From positions 434,001 through 498,000 of the forward strand of contig NZ_RFFH01000001.1 of assembly GCF_003696265.1 (NCBI RefSeq): a stretch of DNA of 64,000 nucleotides, given 5' to 3'. The stretch is from Nocardia stercoris (GTDB taxonomy: Bacteria > Actinomycetota > Actinomycetes > Mycobacteriales > Mycobacteriaceae). Shown in pieces: positions 62,847-64,000 of the stretch (its first letter is position 1; every line of letters begins with the position of its first letter). The notes beneath the pieces are model-generated. The model worked only from the letters and a program-made list of their open reading frames with translations, was not told the DNA's origin and searched no databases. The position numbers and the translations under genes were made by a program.

Positions 62847-64000
62847 GTGGCCGCCACCGCCGCCCGTCGCGCTGTCATCGTCGCCGGAGCCCGGACTCCG
62901 TTCCTGCGCGCGTTCACCGACTTCACCCGCATGGATTCCATCGCCCTGGCCGACGCCGCGGTCGGCGGCCTGCTGAGCCGGGTGGACCTCCCCAAGGAGC
63001 TGGTTCAGGCCGTCGTCTGGGGTGGTGTGGTTCTGCCGAGCGGGGCACCCAACCTCGCCCGCGAGATCGCCATCGACCTGGACCTGGGCGTCGACTCCGG
63101 CTGCGAGGGTTACACAGTGACCCGGGCCTGCGCGTCCGGCCTGCAGGCGGTGACCGCGGCGGCCGCGGCGATCGAGCGCGGCGAATACGACGTGATGATC
63201 GCCGGCGGAAGCGATTCCACCAGCAATGCCGAAGTGAAACTGCCGCAGAAGGTGGTGCACGCGGGTGCGCCGCTGGCGCTCGGCAAGCCGAAGACCAAGG
63301 ACTATCTGTCCGCGATCGCGCAACTGGCGCCGTTCACCGACCTGCTCCCGACCCGGCCGAAGATCGCCGAACGGACCACCGGCGAGGTGATGGGGGAGTC
63401 GGCGGAGAAGATGGCCCGCATCCACGGCATCACCCGCGCGGCCCAGGACGAGTTCGCGGTCCGCTCGCACCACCGCGCCGCGGCGGCCGCCGCCTCCGGC
63501 CGCTTCGACCGTGAGGTGCTCGAAGTTGTCACCCCCGAAGGTGTTTCGATCACCGCCGACGGGCTGGTCCGGCCGCAGACCAGTGTCGAGAAGCTGGCCG
63601 GGCTGCCCCCGGTCTTCGCCGCCGACGGCACCGTCACCGCCGGCAACTCCAGCCCGCTGACCGACGGCGCCGCAGCGGTTTTGATCATGAGCGAGGAACG
63701 GGCCCGTGACCTGGGCTTCGTGCCGCTGGCCGCCTTCCGCTCCTGGAGTTACATCAGCGTGGATCCGGCCGATCAGGTCCTCATCGGCCCGGCGGTGGCG
63801 ATGCCGCGCGCGCTGGACAAGGCCGGGCTGAGCCTGAGCGACATCGACCTCGTCGACATCCACGAGGCCTTCGCCGCCCAGACCCTGTCCGTGCTGTCCG
63901 CCCTGGCCAGCGACGAATGGGCGCAGGCCAAGCTGGGCCGCGACACCGCGGTGGGCGAGATCGATCCCGCGATCCTGAACGTGCACGGTGGCTCGGTCGC
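62847..64000 (+). CDS. Thiolase (acetyl-CoA acyltransferase), truncated by the window end
   Basis: At least 384 residues, open to the last base. GTG start with GAAAGGA 6 nt upstream. Thiolase features: AVIVAGARTPF, active-site Cys in TRACASGLQAV, GGSDSTSNA, DIHEAFAAQTL and the beginning of the NVHGGSVA histidine loop; the C-terminal CGGGG motif lies beyond the window. Resembles FadI/FadA beta-oxidation thiolases. A FadJ-type partner would be expected downstream. Mycobacteria have secA1 at this point. Confidence 0.9.
   Translation, partial: MAATAARRAVIVAGARTPFLRAFTDFTRMDSIALADAAVGGLLSRVDLPKELVQAVVWGGVVLPSGAPNLAREIAIDLDLGVDSGCEGYTVTRACASGLQAVTAAAAAIERGEYDVMIAGGSDSTSNAEVKLPQKVVHAGAPLALGKPKTKDYLSAIAQLAPFTDLLPTRPKIAERTTGEVMGESAEKMARIHGITRAAQDEFAVRSHHRAAAAAASGRFDREVLEVVTPEGVSITADGLVRPQTSVEKLAGLPPVFAADGTVTAGNSSPLTDGAAAVLIMSEERARDLGFVPLAAFRSWSYISVDPADQVLIGPAVAMPRALDKAGLSLSDIDLVDIHEAFAAQTLSVLSALASDEWAQAKLGRDTAVGEIDPAILNVHGGSV

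Overview
The window is high-GC actinobacterial DNA from a mycolic-acid-containing relative of Mycobacterium, most likely Nocardia or a close neighbour. The evidence is a long block of genes in mycobacterial-type order: lcp/TIGR03089, rmlD-wbbL-manC, manA/manB, whiB2, fbiAB, alkB-rubA-rubB-tetR, sahH, tmk, mtrAB-lpqB, comF-like and hpf. Together these point to an arabinogalactan cell wall, coenzyme F420 and MtrAB signalling. GTG starts, ATGA/GTGA overlaps and leaderless genes are frequent. Genus is inferred from gene content; no rRNA is present.

Bases 1-31,000 are mixed accessory and metabolic genes. They hold the 3' end of a non-ribosomal peptide synthetase (C-A-T-C-A-T-TE) with a coupled FkbM methyltransferase; small envelope proteins; an HMG-CoA-lyase-like/CoA-transferase pair; an alkylsulfatase-type dioxygenase; a SUKH-like protein; and endonuclease IV. 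Next comes a signalling/envelope cluster: a membrane Ser/Thr kinase, a PAP2 phosphatase, a MacB/FtsX-type ABC exporter, and a second kinase fused to an ADP-ribosylglycohydrolase domain. Divergent from this is a two-gene operon of a Rad50-like zinc-hook ATPase and a small helical partner, the best candidate for an undescribed defence-like system. Then follow a 38-residue peptide, YchJ-like and SelW-like proteins, and a type B carboxylesterase.

Bases 27,688-33,189 carry cell-wall genes: TIGR03089 and an LCP ligase on the minus strand, then rmlD-wbbL-manC on the plus strand (rhamnose linker and GDP-mannose supply). Bases 33,300-39,400 look like an insertion: a Pro/Tyr-rich membrane protein, a carotenoid-desaturase-like oxidoreductase, a 33-bp tandem repeat array, an ECF42-type sigma factor operon and a CDF transporter. 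Bases 39,450-47,860 (manA, TobH-like, manB, DUF3499, degenerate zincin, whiB2, fbiA, fbiB) appear inverted relative to the M. tuberculosis order as I remember it.

Bases 48,459-64,000 contain the alkane hydroxylase locus with two alkB paralogues around two rubredoxins and a TetR regulator, and sahH with a perfect palindrome over its promoter and a strong terminator. A cluster of small secreted proteins follows, three of them sharing a two-cysteine C-terminal motif and apparently leaderless promoters. The window ends with tmk, mtrA-mtrB-lpqB, a ComF-like gene, hpf, and a thiolase that runs off the end where mycobacteria carry secA1.
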